This document shows, one piece after another, positions 11,765 to 22,881 of a stretch of 64,000 nucleotides of DNA. The stretch's first letter is position 1, and every line of letters starts with the position of its first letter. The stretch covers positions 24,150,986-24,214,985 of the forward strand of contig OX463848.1 in assembly GCA_949825065.1 (NCBI GenBank), given 5' to 3'. Position numbers and translations under genes: made by a program. The notes beneath the pieces are model-generated. The model did no database searches. It had not been told where the DNA came from and saw only the letters and a list, made by a program, of their open reading frames with translations. The stretch is from Odontocerum albicorne. Its lineage: Eukaryota; Arthropoda; Insecta; Trichoptera; Odontoceridae.

Positions 11765-12215
11765 ATCCTGTGTTATTGGAATTGATTAGCTTCACAGTAA
11801 CTTGGAGAAATACGAGACTGCAGGATATATTCCCGGTACAAGAGTTATAAAATTAACTATTAATCGGATTCTCCCGTATTCAGATTACATCGATTGGGTA
11901 ACGACTATGCTGCAGTCTCGGACATATTTGGAGACATGAACACCTTTACAAGGGTTGTCAGAGAGTGTTTTTGTTTATTGGAACTTTCGTTGAAAAACTT
12001 TCAAGAAATGTAAAAATTATGTTGAATTTTTGATTTGTATATTTTGATGTGTATTGAGTGCATAAATTATATGGATATATTGTATATTTGCTTTAATATT
12101 GCATGTCGTTATTTGTTAAGAATACTTCCCGGACCTTCTGAGCAATGGCTTGTTCATACTTGTATTATCTGATGGTAGGTATTACGTATAATAAAAACGT
12201 ACACGTAGAATTTTA
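11765..12215. other. Spacer, nothing recognised
   Basis: No gene or named repeat was seen. Part of it may be unrecognised LINE 3' sequence. Confidence 0.35.
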
Positions 12216-12219
12216 CATT

Positions 12220-12410
12220 CATGGTTAAGTGGACAAGATTTTAAAAGAACGTAAACTGAGATGTATGAATAATATAATATTGTGCATTACGAGATGTATG
12301 ATTGTTGAGGAGATGAAAGTCGTGTGCTTGGATATACAAGTTTGGAGATCTGTTCTCTCTGCTGTGACCGCAAGGGATACGGAGTGATGATATGTATGGA
12401 TGTATGTATG
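12220..12410 (+). mobile_element. LINE-A variant 3' end
   Basis: It shares GTGnACAAGATTTTAAAAGAA, ATAATATTGTGCATnACGAGAT and GTnGTGTGC with 50905-51105, and ends GGATGTATGTATG. It appears to be a divergent subfamily of LINE-A: the peptide is scrambled but the nucleotide order is the same. Confidence 0.6.
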
Positions 12411-12569
12411 CGCAATAGAAATTCTAAGCATGAATTTTATTATTGTTTCAGTATTTTTATTGAATTATTTTTAACTATCAAAATCGACCGTATATTGTAA
12501 AATAAATAAATATTTATAAATGTAGCGTACCGATAATTCAAAAAACTATTTATAATTATGAAAAACATC

Positions 12570-12740
12570 CGACCGTCGTGGCCTAGTTGTGACGAAGCAT
12601 GTCTTCCAAACACGATATTGCAGGATGTGGGCTGAAAAATATTTGATGTATTTGCGACTGAGTTCGCCCTCTATTGGGAGGGTGTATCTCGACTAAAGGA
12701 ATGTTATGAGATGAGCCCAGACCTTTTGAAAGCTTCTCTC
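12570..12740 (+). repeat. Dispersed repeat C, copy 1 (with tRNA-like start)
   Basis: It starts GACCGTCGTGGCCTAGTTGT (box A-like), then GGGCTGAAAAATATTTGATG, GAGTTCGCCCTCTATTGG and CTTnTCTCTTnAATGTGTTTTC. The body matches 20125-20300 and 20375-20460. It may be another SINE family. Confidence 0.6.
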
Positions 12741-13017
12741 TTAAATGTGTTTTCTTCGACATTATCCTAATTTATTTATTATAATAATTGGTATCCTATA
12801 TTTTTACATTTTAAAAGTCTCTCTAATATCTCTCTGGTTGGTTGTAGAAGATTGCGGTATAACACTGAATTCGACAGTAACACTGAATTCGCCAATATAA
12901 TCAAACAAAAGCCATATAACAAATATATAATTTTTTCAAGAAGGAGCTGGACTTTAATTGAGATTCTCGTTTACATTAATTCACAAGTGCATCTACTCTT
13001 CAAGTTCCAATATAGCT

Positions 13018-13178
13018 CTTGCAACCAGTGTATTGTTTTATACAGTATAACCTGGCGGGTTTCTTTTGGCAATCTTTTCCAACAAACCAGAATAAGTTTT
13101 ATCCAGAAAGCTTAAACCCGCAACCTCTAAGATGTAAGACAGCCGTCTTACTAATTAGGAAACGTAGGCTGATTTTTG
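13018..13178 (-). repeat. SINE-1 copy, internally deleted
   Basis: It has the tail TACAGTATAACCTGGCGGGT, then CAATCTTTTCCAACAAACCAG, and on the minus strand the head with GCGGGTTTAAGC and TCTTACATC. The linker between body and box B is shorter than in other copies. Confidence 0.6.
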
Positions 13179-13479
13179 AACCATTGAAACTATGCCTAAT
13201 TTACTGAATAAATGTATATTTGACTATTAATTCAAATAAAATAATAATTAAGTTTAAATGAGAACGGTCTGATTACTTGACTCAGATTAATTGTTATTAA
13301 TTTGACCGACTTAAGAGCTCTAAGTATTTATTATTGGGATCATCAAAATGAGTAAACTGGGTGAAAATTTCGGCGTTTCTAAAAAACTGGCAAATCGCTT
13401 AATTCGTTACGGTTAATTGGAAACGGAGTAATGATGCGATATTTAGACTGAACGGATTTATTAAGAAAATGTGTTATAT

Positions 13480-14090
13480 TTAGCCTAATAAATGCTGTAG
13501 AAATGCGTGCTCTGAGAATAATACATGGGGTGACAAATACGTAACTTAGTGATTAGGGATGAATGTGAACTTAAGTATAAGTAAGATGTATTCAAATTTA
13601 TTTAAATTATTAAATATACAGTTCATGGTTGAATTAAGATAAAAAAACATTATATATGGTACATTCTCATACTAAATGATTTTACGTTATCTTATGTCAA
13701 TATGTAAAAACAAAATATGGGGTGACCCATATAATATGTGTAGTTACGAAATTAGATAATTTCATGAAATAAAATTTAAACGAAAATAAATCTTGATGAA
13801 TTGATCTAAAATACTTTCGTGAACTAATTTAGATCAAGAAGAGCATTCTGAGCTGGTTTGGGCATGTAAAACGAATGAATAAAGAAAGAATAACAACACA
13901 AATATACATTGCAAACGTCAGTGAGAGGAAGGAAGGAAGACCAAGGAAAGTGTGATTGGATCAAGTGAATGATTTGAAATAATGAATTGTAAAACGTCAG
14001 GGAACCTTAGGAGTTGTATGGATATAGAAGAGGCGAAATATGGGTGTCGCAATACACTCGTAAACGTTTGGCACTCTCAACTGTCTGTCT
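13480..14090 (+). mobile_element. LINE-A 3' fragment interrupted by an AT-rich insert
   Basis: INAVEMRALRIIHGVTN lies at 13485-13540. The LINE then breaks off at about 13592 and resumes at 13836 with SILSWFGHVKRMNKERITTQ and IYIANVSERKEGRPRK, WIKStop-type decay and CMDIEEAKYGC. The 244 bp insert at 13592-13835 is AT-rich, and near its right edge it holds an inverted repeat (TTGATCTAAA ... TTTAGATCAA). Confidence 0.7.
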
Positions 14091-15149
14091 AAAGATGAAC
14101 TCTCTCTCTCTCTCTCTACGCGTCTTCTTTCTTCAATCAACAACGATCGGCCAACATACTCTTCCAATCTTTAAACGATATGCTAGTCCCACTGTCATCA
14201 GGTATTTATTTTTTAAGGACATGCAGTTGCCCCTCGTCTACTCATACTGTCTATAGGAACGAAATAGATTCCCTTGCAATGCGATCGTACACTTTTAAGA
14301 ATATTGAATTTAGTCATACTTTGAGCTATCCCTGGGTAGGGGAGAGTCACTCCTCGATTGGCGTTACACCGGAGTGTGAAAAGGATAGAGGTTGAACCTA
14401 ATAAAAGGATAGATACGTTAGATAGAGATGAAATTTAAATTAAATAAGAAAATAATTATTTGTATTACAGAAAACCTTCAAAGATTTGGGAAGTCTCCAA
14501 ATTTTTCACAAAAATTGGAGAAAAAACATCTGATCTCCCTCAGAAACATCTGTATATGATATCTAAATTTAATCAATAAATTTAGATTAGTCATACTTTT
14601 TATAATTGCGCGATTTTAAAAAAAATTGAAGTTTCTCGTATAAACACTCGAGAGAAAGAGAAATAGTAACGGATTCCAGCGACATATTGAAGGTTAAACG
14701 TGTATTGTAAGACCAGCAACTGCGCTACTTTCACGCTCACGTTCTGAAATTCAAGTTCACGGCTCTATGCTGCAAGTTGCTACTCATGCTTTGGAGACCA
14801 GCTTCTCTGTCAAATCAGCCAGATCTACACGTAGAAGAAGCTGAAATTACTAAAATTTATTATGATAATGTTTTTATTACAAGTTGGATTATATTAAAGA
14901 TAAGATTGATGGTAGTCTAAGTTGTAGTGTATCTATCGACTGGAGGTATCGTGGAAGCTTCAATATCAAGAAAAAGGATAAAGTGAATATACACATAATC
15001 CTCGATTTACGCAGTTTCCCCTTAATGCGGTTAAAAAATGCTTTTTAAAAGATAATCATTTTCTAATTCCTTGAATTTTGTCTATTAAATTATACATCTT
15101 AACGACTGGGAACTTACTTCAATCAGCTTACTTGGCTCTGAAGGTTATG
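14091..15149. other. Spacer with a (CT)n tract
   Basis: A CT dinucleotide run of about nine units sits at 14100-14117. The rest carries no recognised gene or repeat. Short open stretches at 14014-14395 show no known homology. Confidence 0.4.
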
Positions 15150-15179
15150 GCGGAGAGGCAGATAAGCAATGATATTAAT

Positions 15180-15275
15180 AAAAATATAACTTATAAAGCG
15201 CCGTTTAGAAAGCAAACTCTCCTCAAGGATGCTCAAATTTGGAATTCGAACCCATTGTTATTGACAGACTAAAAA
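15180..15275 (-). repeat. SINE-D copy
   Basis: AAAGCGCCGTTTAGAAAGCA, CTCCTCAAGGATGCTC and GAATTCGAACCCATTGTTAT are the reverse complement of the 53205-53290 copy. Confidence 0.65.
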
Positions 15276-15371
15276 TACTAAAAAATGAATATATTTGTAT
15301 AGGAAACTATTTGTATAGGTTGCGGTCATGATTATGAACATTCTAGCATCTGTTCATTCATTCTAGCATCA

Positions 15372-15413
15372 TTTTTCTGAACATACGAGTATGCACTCGT
15401 ATGTTCAGAAAAA
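15372..15413. repeat. Perfect 19 bp hairpin
   Basis: Arms 15372-15390 (TTTTTCTGAACATACGAGT) and 15395-15413 pair without a mismatch around the loop ATGC. It lies at the 3' edge of the CR1-like LINE tail. A direct repeat CATTCTAGCATC (twice at 15339-15370) sits beside it. Confidence 0.9.
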
Positions 15414-16060
15414 CATATTTGGTAAGAAAACCGTAGAAAACTTACTAAGAGAAGACGAACTAAAAGAGACCTTTGTAGATCTTCCGATATGTGGTAGTAA
15501 CATATACGGCTTTGGGTGTACTGTAGTGTATAGTGTTCATATAATGTCATAAATTTTGATAATACCTCCCGAAAAGGGTTGTCTTTAAGTGCTTCCTAAA
15601 GCTGCACTCGCAACCCATATCTCTAACGCTAAGAGGTAAATCATTCCACGCCACAGAACCAGCAATGGCAAAAGCTCTATCATAATACCCCAAACTATTG
15701 CATCGGTTTTGAATAACCAATTTATTAGATGAAAAATAAATCGACCTTGAAGTTCTACTTCTCTCTGAACGAATACTTTTCAGACACAGATTTTAATGAA
15801 CGCACATACAATGGAGACGCCCCATTAAGGGACTAGAATACGAAGAGACAAAGTTTGACGTCAATTCGCTCGCGACATTTAAGCCAGTGTAGACTTTTTA
15901 GAAGCGGGCCATTATGGCAATATTTATGACTACACATATAAACCTCGCATCTACAATACATTGAAAAAAGACTGGAGTCTAGAAATTTGTGAATCAGGCA
16001 AACCAGAATTAATAGAATTGTAATCCAGACGCGACATAATAAATTACCACAACACATTTT
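15414..16060 (-). mobile_element. CR1/L2-like LINE, 3' end of reverse transcriptase ORF
   Basis: Minus strand in order: PLLKSLHWLKCRERIDVKLC (about 15905), SLNGASPLYVRSLKS after a stop, RSIYFSSNKLVIQNRCNSLG, YYDRAFAIAGSVAWNDLPLS and SFRKHLKTTLF, stop near 15550. The order LHWLxxxxRIxxKLC, then SLNGxxPxY, then DRAFxxAGxxxWNxLPxxxR, then FRKHLKTxLF is the classic carboxyl end of CR1/L2-type LINE reverse transcriptases. The AT-rich 3' UTR (TTGGTAAG...ACTTAC) is shared with 58200-58260 and 20640-20690. Confidence 0.8.
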
Positions 16061-16194
16061 TTATTTAATTTTATTGTTGCCATAAATAGTTCGTACCAAT
16101 AAATTGAAAAATAATATTTTTACCGATAACTCTTATACCATTTTACATAAAAAAATATATTTCTCTGTAACTGTAATATGATGCTTATCTTAAG

Positions 16195-16435
16195 TCTTAA
16201 ATCGCTGTTAGAAAACTCTGCTTAGCGAAAGGCTGCAGCAAATTCAACCTGCCAACCGTCTTGGAACTTTGCATATACTTTGTAAATACAATCGGAACAT
16301 TGGGTTTGATTTATCAAGACTGTGCGTTTGATAAAGTACAACATCTTGCAAACTATAAACCAAAAAAAACATAGGTGTCTCTCATCCACACAATGTTTGA
16401 CAATCATACTCAATAACGCTGTGGCGCAGTCAAAT
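16195..16435 (+). repeat. SINE-2 body copy
   Basis: TTGGGTTTGATTTATCAAGA, TGTGCGTTTG, TTGCAAACTATAAACCAA, GGTGTCTCTCATCCACAC and GACAATCATACTC occur in the same order as in the 19226-19500 copy. The tRNA-like head is not visible here. Confidence 0.65.
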
Positions 16436-16444
16436 TAATCAAAT

Positions 16445-17350
16445 GCTGAATGAGTGAAAAGCCTTATAATAAGAAAGTGTGTATGAGTGGTGGATGTATG
16501 CGGCAGAAGTGAAATATGTATGCTAGGATAGAATGAAGTGGAGGTCTTTTTGCCTACCCCACCAGGAACCTGGCTTGATTGTGATTACGATGATGATGTT
16601 CATGAAGCATCCAGTAAATAAACTTGGTCCCGTCAGCTAAATTTCATTTTCATTTCTCTAATAAAATATGAAAGTTAACCATTATTTTCTTGGTCACTTT
16701 TCTGTATTTCAAACATCTTTATTTTATTATTCTTAGTTGGGTATGCGTGATCGGCCATTCACTTTCGAAACAACTTTTTGTTAAATTTCTTCAATGGCTC
16801 AATTTTTCTTACATGGTCTGGTCACGTAGAAATAATCAACGATGACAGACAAAAATTATATTTTTTTATGCCTTCGACATCGTAGGATTTCTTTGCGTTT
16901 TTATTTAATACTATGTCAAATGTGACATGATAGAGCTAGCGCAAAATGAGAATGAATTGCTAAGTTTCGTAAGTAGAAGATAAATATCAGAGAATGAGTC
17001 TTGCGATATTTCAAAGTTTCGGTGATAGAAAAATGGGAACGGAAAGGTAATGCGATACATGCATAAGCAATAAAATATTCGAATAAGTTAAGGAAGTCTG
17101 CTATTTAGGTGGTATTTTCTTAGATGATTGAAGAGTTACAAAGGCTATTACACGGCGTGTAGCGATAGAAAATATAGTCAATGGGGCACTTAACACATAT
17201 TCGATGTATTGAGTAAGATGAAGAAGACCACATTGAGATGGTTTGGTCATATATAATAAGCAAATGTTAGTAGAAGGCGTGTTAGGGGAAGTCCGAGGAA
17301 AGTATGATTTAATAATGTGAATGATATTTTGAAAGAAGGAAGTAATAAAG
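16445..17350 (+). mobile_element. Scattered LINE-A scraps
   Basis: 16545-16600 has the 3' end words TTGCCTACCCCACCAGGAA. At 16810-16850 TWSGHVEIINDDRQ resembles the WFGHVERM motif. At 17205-17340 SKMKKTTLRWFGHI, SRRRVRGSPRKV and NDILKEG follow LINE-A order. All are short, frame-broken scraps separated by unrecognised AT-rich DNA. Confidence 0.4.
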
Positions 17351-17599
17351 CTGGCAACACTAAGATGAATATTTAGTTCACCCCCGCTATTATGGAGACA
17401 AAATAAGTTTTTACCTGTTCGTCACAAAATATCTGAATCAGCTCTGTTCTGGTTTTACAACCCTCTTTCCCTCCTACTGTAAGTTATTCATTAATTCATT
17501 TGTTTGATGCCCGTCAACATACCATACCTGTGATGCGGACATGTTTAAAAGCATGGTCGAGAGAGACTTTTGTCTTCGGGCTCAATAATTGAGTATTCG

Positions 17600-17772
17600 G
17601 GCTTAGAGCCTTATGGAAACCTCTTACAACCAACCAGAAATATAATAGAGTGGCCTGAAATGAAAACCAGACTGATACCTTTAAAAACAATTAGGCACCA
17701 ACGCAAATCGAACCCGCAACCTCTGGGTCAGAAGACAGGCGAGTTAACACCTAGGCTACGGAAGTTTTTAAC
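17600..17772 (-). repeat. SINE-1 copy
   Basis: ACAACCAACCAGAAATATAA, GAAAACCAGACTGATACC and GGCACCAACGCAAATCGAAC, then CCGCAACCTCTGGGTCAGAA and ACCTAGGCTACGGA. On the minus strand box A (TAGCCTAGGTGT) and box B are recognisable. Confidence 0.75.
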
Positions 17773-17819
17773 TTGATGTTTGAAGCGAATCTTCAGTAAT
17801 ACTGATGTTTTGATAGGTA

Positions 17820-19125
17820 TGAAGGGAAGTCAATAAACTCGCGGAATAAAGGGGTTAAGGGAGGGGACGGTAGTGCGTATGCGCATGTTCCGGTAATAGG
17901 ACTCATTCTTAGTAAATTTACCAAGGTTTAGTCTAATTTGGACAGTGTTGTTTAAAATATTGTCGGGAGAGTATGTCAAACGTTAATAATATCCCGAGTA
18001 TGGACAACATTGAGTATCCCCCGTCATTAAGTTTCTCACAAAACAAAGGAAAACACTTCAAATCATTTTGGAAGATATGTTAGCGGTTTACGGAGACTGC
18101 TGTCCTGGAATAAACGATGGTTTACAAGTGGTAAACTTTTTTTAAACAAGGGTGAGAATCGATTGAAGACGACCTTCGACCAGAACGGTCTGTTGAGGCC
18201 ACTTTGTCAAACATCGTCCAAAAAGAAGAAAAGCTTGCGCTGGAAGATACTTGCCTAAATAAACAACACCTTGCAGATATGGTTGGAGTATCACCTACAG
18301 CCATTTTGAATATCTTCCATCAGCATCTAGGAAAGTCAAAGCCAGTGCAATGTGGGTACCCAGAATGTACACGTCACTTCAAAAATAACAACGCGTCGTA
18401 TGTTCACGTCAGTTTTAGGACCTCTGCAGAAACAACAAAGATGAGATGAGATTTTGAGCCGAGTGAACCGAAATTACTGGAGATGAAACTTGGGTTCATC
18501 ATTATGAGCCTGAGTGGAAGCAGGAGTCCATGTAGTGACATAAAATGGGCACACATCCCCCTAAGAAGTTTAAAGTGTCACAATCGGCTGGACAAAAAAT
18601 GGCGACAATTTTTTGGGATGCGAAGGCATACTGCTGATACTCGGAGATTATAAAGATAAGGGGATCAAAATAACTGTAGAGTAAAACTGATAAATAACTG
18701 TAGAGTCTGCTGATGCAGTTAAAAGAAACTGTGAAGGAGAAAATAAGAGAAAAATGGATAAAAGGGGTGCTGCTTTTGCATGACAATGCACACGTGTACT
18801 AGAGCAATTCTGCATTGGCTGCTGCTCTTCCCAACTATGGCTTCCAAACATTAAATCACCCTTCCTACAACCTAGACCTAGCTCCGTCTGACTATTGTAA
18901 GTTTTCAAATATGAAAAAAGAACTTCGAAGGAGGAAGTTTATGGACGATGAAAAAGTTAAAAGTGCGATTTCAGCTTATTTTGAAGGCAAAAGCAATTTT
19001 TTTTTCATGGGTATATATATTTAAGCTTATTGAAAGATCTGATAAATTTATTCGAGTTAATGATGAATATATTGAAAAGGAAAAATATTTTTTCCCCTTT
19101 CATTCCGCGAATTGATCTCCTCTCG
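17820..19125 (+). mobile_element. mariner-family transposon, near full length, transposase dead
   Basis: It is a 1.3 kb element with terminal inverted repeats. The left end TGAAGGGAAGTCAATAAACT then CGCGGAATAAAGGGG pairs with the right end (reverse complement CGAGAGGAGATCAATTCGCG then GAATGAAAGGGG), and a TA dinucleotide flanks each side. Transposase pieces in order: HTH region (EKLALEDTCLNKQHLADMVG), WVPRM, SRQF, GDETWVHHYEPEWKQESM with the first catalytic Asp at 18482, LLHDNA with the second at 18782, and LDLAPSDY with the third. The D,D34D triad is therefore present, but in-frame stops and frameshifts make it non-functional. Confidence 0.9.
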
Positions 19126-19225
19126 TATCTAAATTATCAGGACATACCAAAAACGTAGAATGATAAATTCAATATGGCTGATTAGTAAAAATCAGAGGCA
19201 AATTTTAAAGATATCTCCCTGTGTT

Positions 19226-19500
19226 ATCGACGACCGTTGTTTAAACGGATAGCATTACGCTAAGTAAGTGGGCGCTCCAGGTTCGATTCCTAGTGGATTC
19301 AATTCCGGACTGGTTTTACTCTTAGTCTTGGAAGTTTAATCACTGTGCTATCGGACCTTTGGGTTTGATCTGTTAAGATTGTGTGTTTGTTGAAGTGTAA
19401 CAGCGTGCACACTATAAACTAATAACGTACGGCCGTCTTCTATTCACAAAATGGCTGATAATCATACTTGATCACGAGAGATAACATCGTTTTCAGACCA
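19226..19500 (+). repeat. SINE-2, full copy with tRNA-like head
   Basis: The head GACGACCGTTGTTTAAACGG (box A worn) with box B AGGTTCGATTCC is followed by GGACTGGTTTTACTCTTAG, the body GGACCTTTGGGTTTGATCTG, and the end GATAATCATACTTGATCACG. It shows that the bodies at 16195, 22441 and 23120 belong to a tRNA-headed SINE. Confidence 0.7.
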
Positions 19501-20124
19501 TTAAAAAATGTAGTTCAGTTTACATTCTACTCGTATCTAAAATGGTAATGCGACCATTTAAATTGAAAATATTTACAAATTTACTTGTATATATATACTC
19601 GTATACTATATATGTATATTTGTTTAGCATAATAAGACCATGAAATCAAATGTATTTGAACCAGTGTTTCTAAACCTTTTTGAGCCGTGACACAGATTAG
19701 GGTTTTATTTTTAGTTTCGTGACACAAGTAAAATACATTTTGAAATTATAAAAATTGTAAAAATCAAATAATTTTTATATTTCAACAATACAAAATGCAT
19801 TTTATATTTATTGATAAGATTAAGCGTATTTATTATCATTTTTAGTATGATAGTTTGTGTGTGAATATAATTTTATATTTCGGATTTTAGGTATTATGTT
19901 AAATACTCGTATAGGACTCTTATTATCTTTTTTTTTTCATTGGCAGTGAATTTGAAGTGGTACGTAACATATGTATGTGGGATTATTTTTTTAACAATTT
20001 TTATATTCCTGCTTATTTATTGTCATTATAGTTTATGTGTGCTGGAGGGTTAAATAATGTGAGGGTTTACTTTTTAACAATTTTCGTATTACTGGTATTT
20101 GTTGTATTTTTTTATATTATATCT

Positions 20125-20460
20125 TATGTGTTCAGAGTGTATGTTAAAAAATATTTGGTGTTTTTGCGGCTGAACTAACCCTCCTAATGGTGGGGTGTCT
20201 TGGCTGGGAGGGTGTTGTGGTATGAACCTGGACACTTTGGTGGCTTCTCTTTTGAATGTGTTTTCTTTTCCTTTGCGTAACATGTGTGTGATTACGGCCT
20301 ATATATTTGCATTTTATTGGTTTTTTATTTATTGTATCGACTGTTTATTTATTATCATTTTTTATTTGAATGTGTAAGGGTGTGGTCTGAAAACATCTGA
20401 TGCCTCATAGCTGGGCTCGCCCTCCATTGGCGGGAGTTTGCCTCGGAAGAAGAAGGCACA
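20125..20460 (+). repeat. Repeat C, two partial copies in tandem
   Basis: 20150-20290 has TATTTGGTGTTTTTGCGGCT and GGCTTCTCTTTTGAATGTGT. 20385-20455 restarts with GGTCTGAAAACATCTGATG and GGGCTCGCCCTCCATTGG. Both align to 12600-12740. The pair sits inside the hAT at 19662-21138. Confidence 0.6.
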
Positions 20461-20544
20461 TCACGATATTTTTTGATTTACAGACAACAGATAGATAGAC
20501 AACAGTGCAAATACATAATAATATGATATATACTATGTTAAATA

Positions 20545-20705
20545 CTTTATTCAACCAAGTGTAAGTGGAGAGTGCAAGGATGTGATGTAGCGGCTGCGGT
20601 CTATTGATTAGGAGCTTCCCCGCATTTTCATATTTGCAAAGACATATTGGTAAGAAAATCGCTGAAAACTTATCAAGGAGAGACAAGTTTGTATTAGCGA
20701 CAGTG
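20545..20705 (-). mobile_element. CR1-like LINE 3' UTR fragment
   Basis: GTGTAAGTGGAGAGTGCAAG, GCGGCTGCGG and TTTGCAAAGACATATTGGTA, then GAAAACTTATCAAGGAGAGA match 58135-58260 and the tail at 15414-15460. Confidence 0.55.
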
Positions 20706-21146
20706 ATTCTTAAGTAGATACCATATCCTATGTCACATCTAGTTTCTTCTACAGAAAACTATAAACATCTGAACATGACAGTCGAAGATCGCATGACAAT
20801 GGCTGTTTCACCGTATGAACCTGATTTAGAATATATGTAGGTAATTGCAGCATTCACACTAGCTCTTATGACAACATTTTTAAATGATTAGTATATTATA
20901 ATGTGACAATATTATACAAAGACACGGATTTTTATTTGTACTCCAATTATTAATAATTTTAATACCTTTGTGTGACAGTGATATTTTTAAGGTCTTAAAC
21001 CCAATCACAAAATAAGCTAGCTTGAAAAAAAATCGGGTAGTTCATGACCTTTATTTAGGATGGATGAAGTGTAAAGGTTAACCAAAAGTTTTGAAATATT
21101 TAAGGTAGCATCAGCTCTAAAAAGGTTGGATATTACTGCTTTAAAC

Positions 21147-22206
21147 CACACGTTTCAAATGTTAATTATCTTTTCGTCTATCAAAGAAAACAACAGTAAT
21201 AAAATGTTTTTTATACAAAGATTTTCATGAAATAATCACATTTAGATTGTATCTCGCCATATAATATTGTATATACCCATATACCAATGGCAAAACACAC
21301 TAACTTTCCAAAATTAATGTTTAGAAAAAGTAAATTAATTTTAAATATTTTTAAATCGGGCGAAGCAGTGAGAAAAATCAATTTGATCCTATTGAGCGTC
21401 CGATAAGTATCTGAAGCGTTAATTTATTGTTAAAATAGAAGAATTGCGCAACTGGAAGAAAAAAACTGGAAGTGTCATTTTCTTCAATTTACCATACTTA
21501 ATAAAATGTAACAATAAAAACATTTATATTTGATTGAATTTGGGGGAAAAACGTATGATTTAAACAAATTTTGTGCTAAAAATAAATCACTCGTTATCGA
21601 GTTGTTCTGCATAAACCATGAGTCGTTTAGTTCAAATGTTGATAACTATACTTCAGAAAGTCTAGGATGAACTGTGCGACGTTTGTCACAAAGGGATGGG
21701 GTAATATCGTTTTTTTTACAAATCGAATAGTTTTTTTACAAATCGAACAATTGTTTTTTTCTAAACTGACGTTTTAATTCCTAATTTTCATTATACTGAC
21801 TTTCTAATGTATTGTATGATTTGTATGTATATTTAAATAGGCCAAGATCCACTATGAATAATACTAATTACGAACATTTAATTAAAATCGATTTTTGAAA
21901 ATCCAATTATCGAATACCACATCCTAGCCAATGAGACTAACGTAGTGACTTTTGACGAACGTCACCGAATACTCGTATATTTGATTTTAACAAACTGCCA
22001 CATTTTTGCTAATTTGTGACAAGATGTATTAATTTGTCATTATTGTTAGTTTTGTGTATTTCACCTAAATAACTTGCTATTTATTAGAATCGAGGCTTAT
22101 ATTAAAGTTGATAAAATAATTAAAATTACTGACATCGTTACAAGGTTGTATTGGGGCGAATTTGTGAGCTGTCATACGGTCATCCTAGATTTTCCGAACT
22201 ATAAAA
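21147..22206. other. AT-rich spacer, nothing recognised
   Basis: No gene or named repeat. A short direct repeat TTTTTTTACAAATCGAA occurs twice at 21710-21750. Confidence 0.4.
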
Positions 22207-22681
22207 ATAAATAGAAATTAACGTGTATATTGAATACAATTTTCCTATCGTAACACCGTGTAAGGTGTTGCATGGACATCCAATTAGTTAAGACCTCTGC
22301 GGGCGATTAGCAGTGCAAATCTTGACCAATATCACCCGGTATCCTCAATGCGTGACCTAACACCCATAAGTGATCTAACCACCATCCAATACGAGTACCT
22401 TAAGCTTGTCGTATTGTATTATCCTTTACAATAGGCTAGCCCTCGTGATCGAGTATGATTGTCAGCCATCCTGTGGATGGAAGACATCTGTGCGTGTATT
22501 AGTTTTGTGTGCAAACTGTGCAATTCAGCAAGCAAGAAGATAAAGATCCAAGACGATCGACAGGTTTAATATGCCGCAGCATTTTGTTAGAAAGTTTTTT
22601 TACATAGTGACATTATTTGCGTTGTTTACTAGCGTTATGAGAATTTATTTTGCAAGTGTAAAACTTGATACCTTAAAGTGA
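22207..22681. other. Duplicated gap flank, left copy (lower sequence quality)
   Basis: It matches 22882-23407 base for base apart from scattered missing bases (for example AACGTGTA against AACGGTGTA, CACCGTGT against CACCGGTGT, GACCAATAT against GACCAAATAT) and a 43 bp deletion. It contains an antisense SINE-2 body (22441-22535). Confidence 0.9.
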
Positions 22682-22881
22682 NNNNNNNNNNNNNNNNNNN
22701 NNNNNNNNNNNNNNNNNNNNNNNNNNNNNNNNNNNNNNNNNNNNNNNNNNNNNNNNNNNNNNNNNNNNNNNNNNNNNNNNNNNNNNNNNNNNNNNNNNNN
22801 NNNNNNNNNNNNNNNNNNNNNNNNNNNNNNNNNNNNNNNNNNNNNNNNNNNNNNNNNNNNNNNNNNNNNNNNNNNNNNNNN
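22682..22881. other. Assembly gap, 200 N
   Basis: Exactly 200 unresolved bases between two copies of one sequence. The round number suggests a placeholder length rather than a measured distance. Confidence 0.99.

Larger units (their letters stand above)
19662..21138. mobile_element. Old hAT-type transposon, non-autonomous
   Basis: The left end CAGTGTTTCTAAACCTTTTT and the right end (reverse complement CAGTAATATCCAACCTTTTT) pair at 15 of 20 positions. The flanking octamers atttgaac (19654-19661) and ctttaaac (21139-21146) agree at 6 of 8. No transposase was recognised inside. Two copies of repeat C and a CR1-like LINE 3' UTR lie within. Confidence 0.6.
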
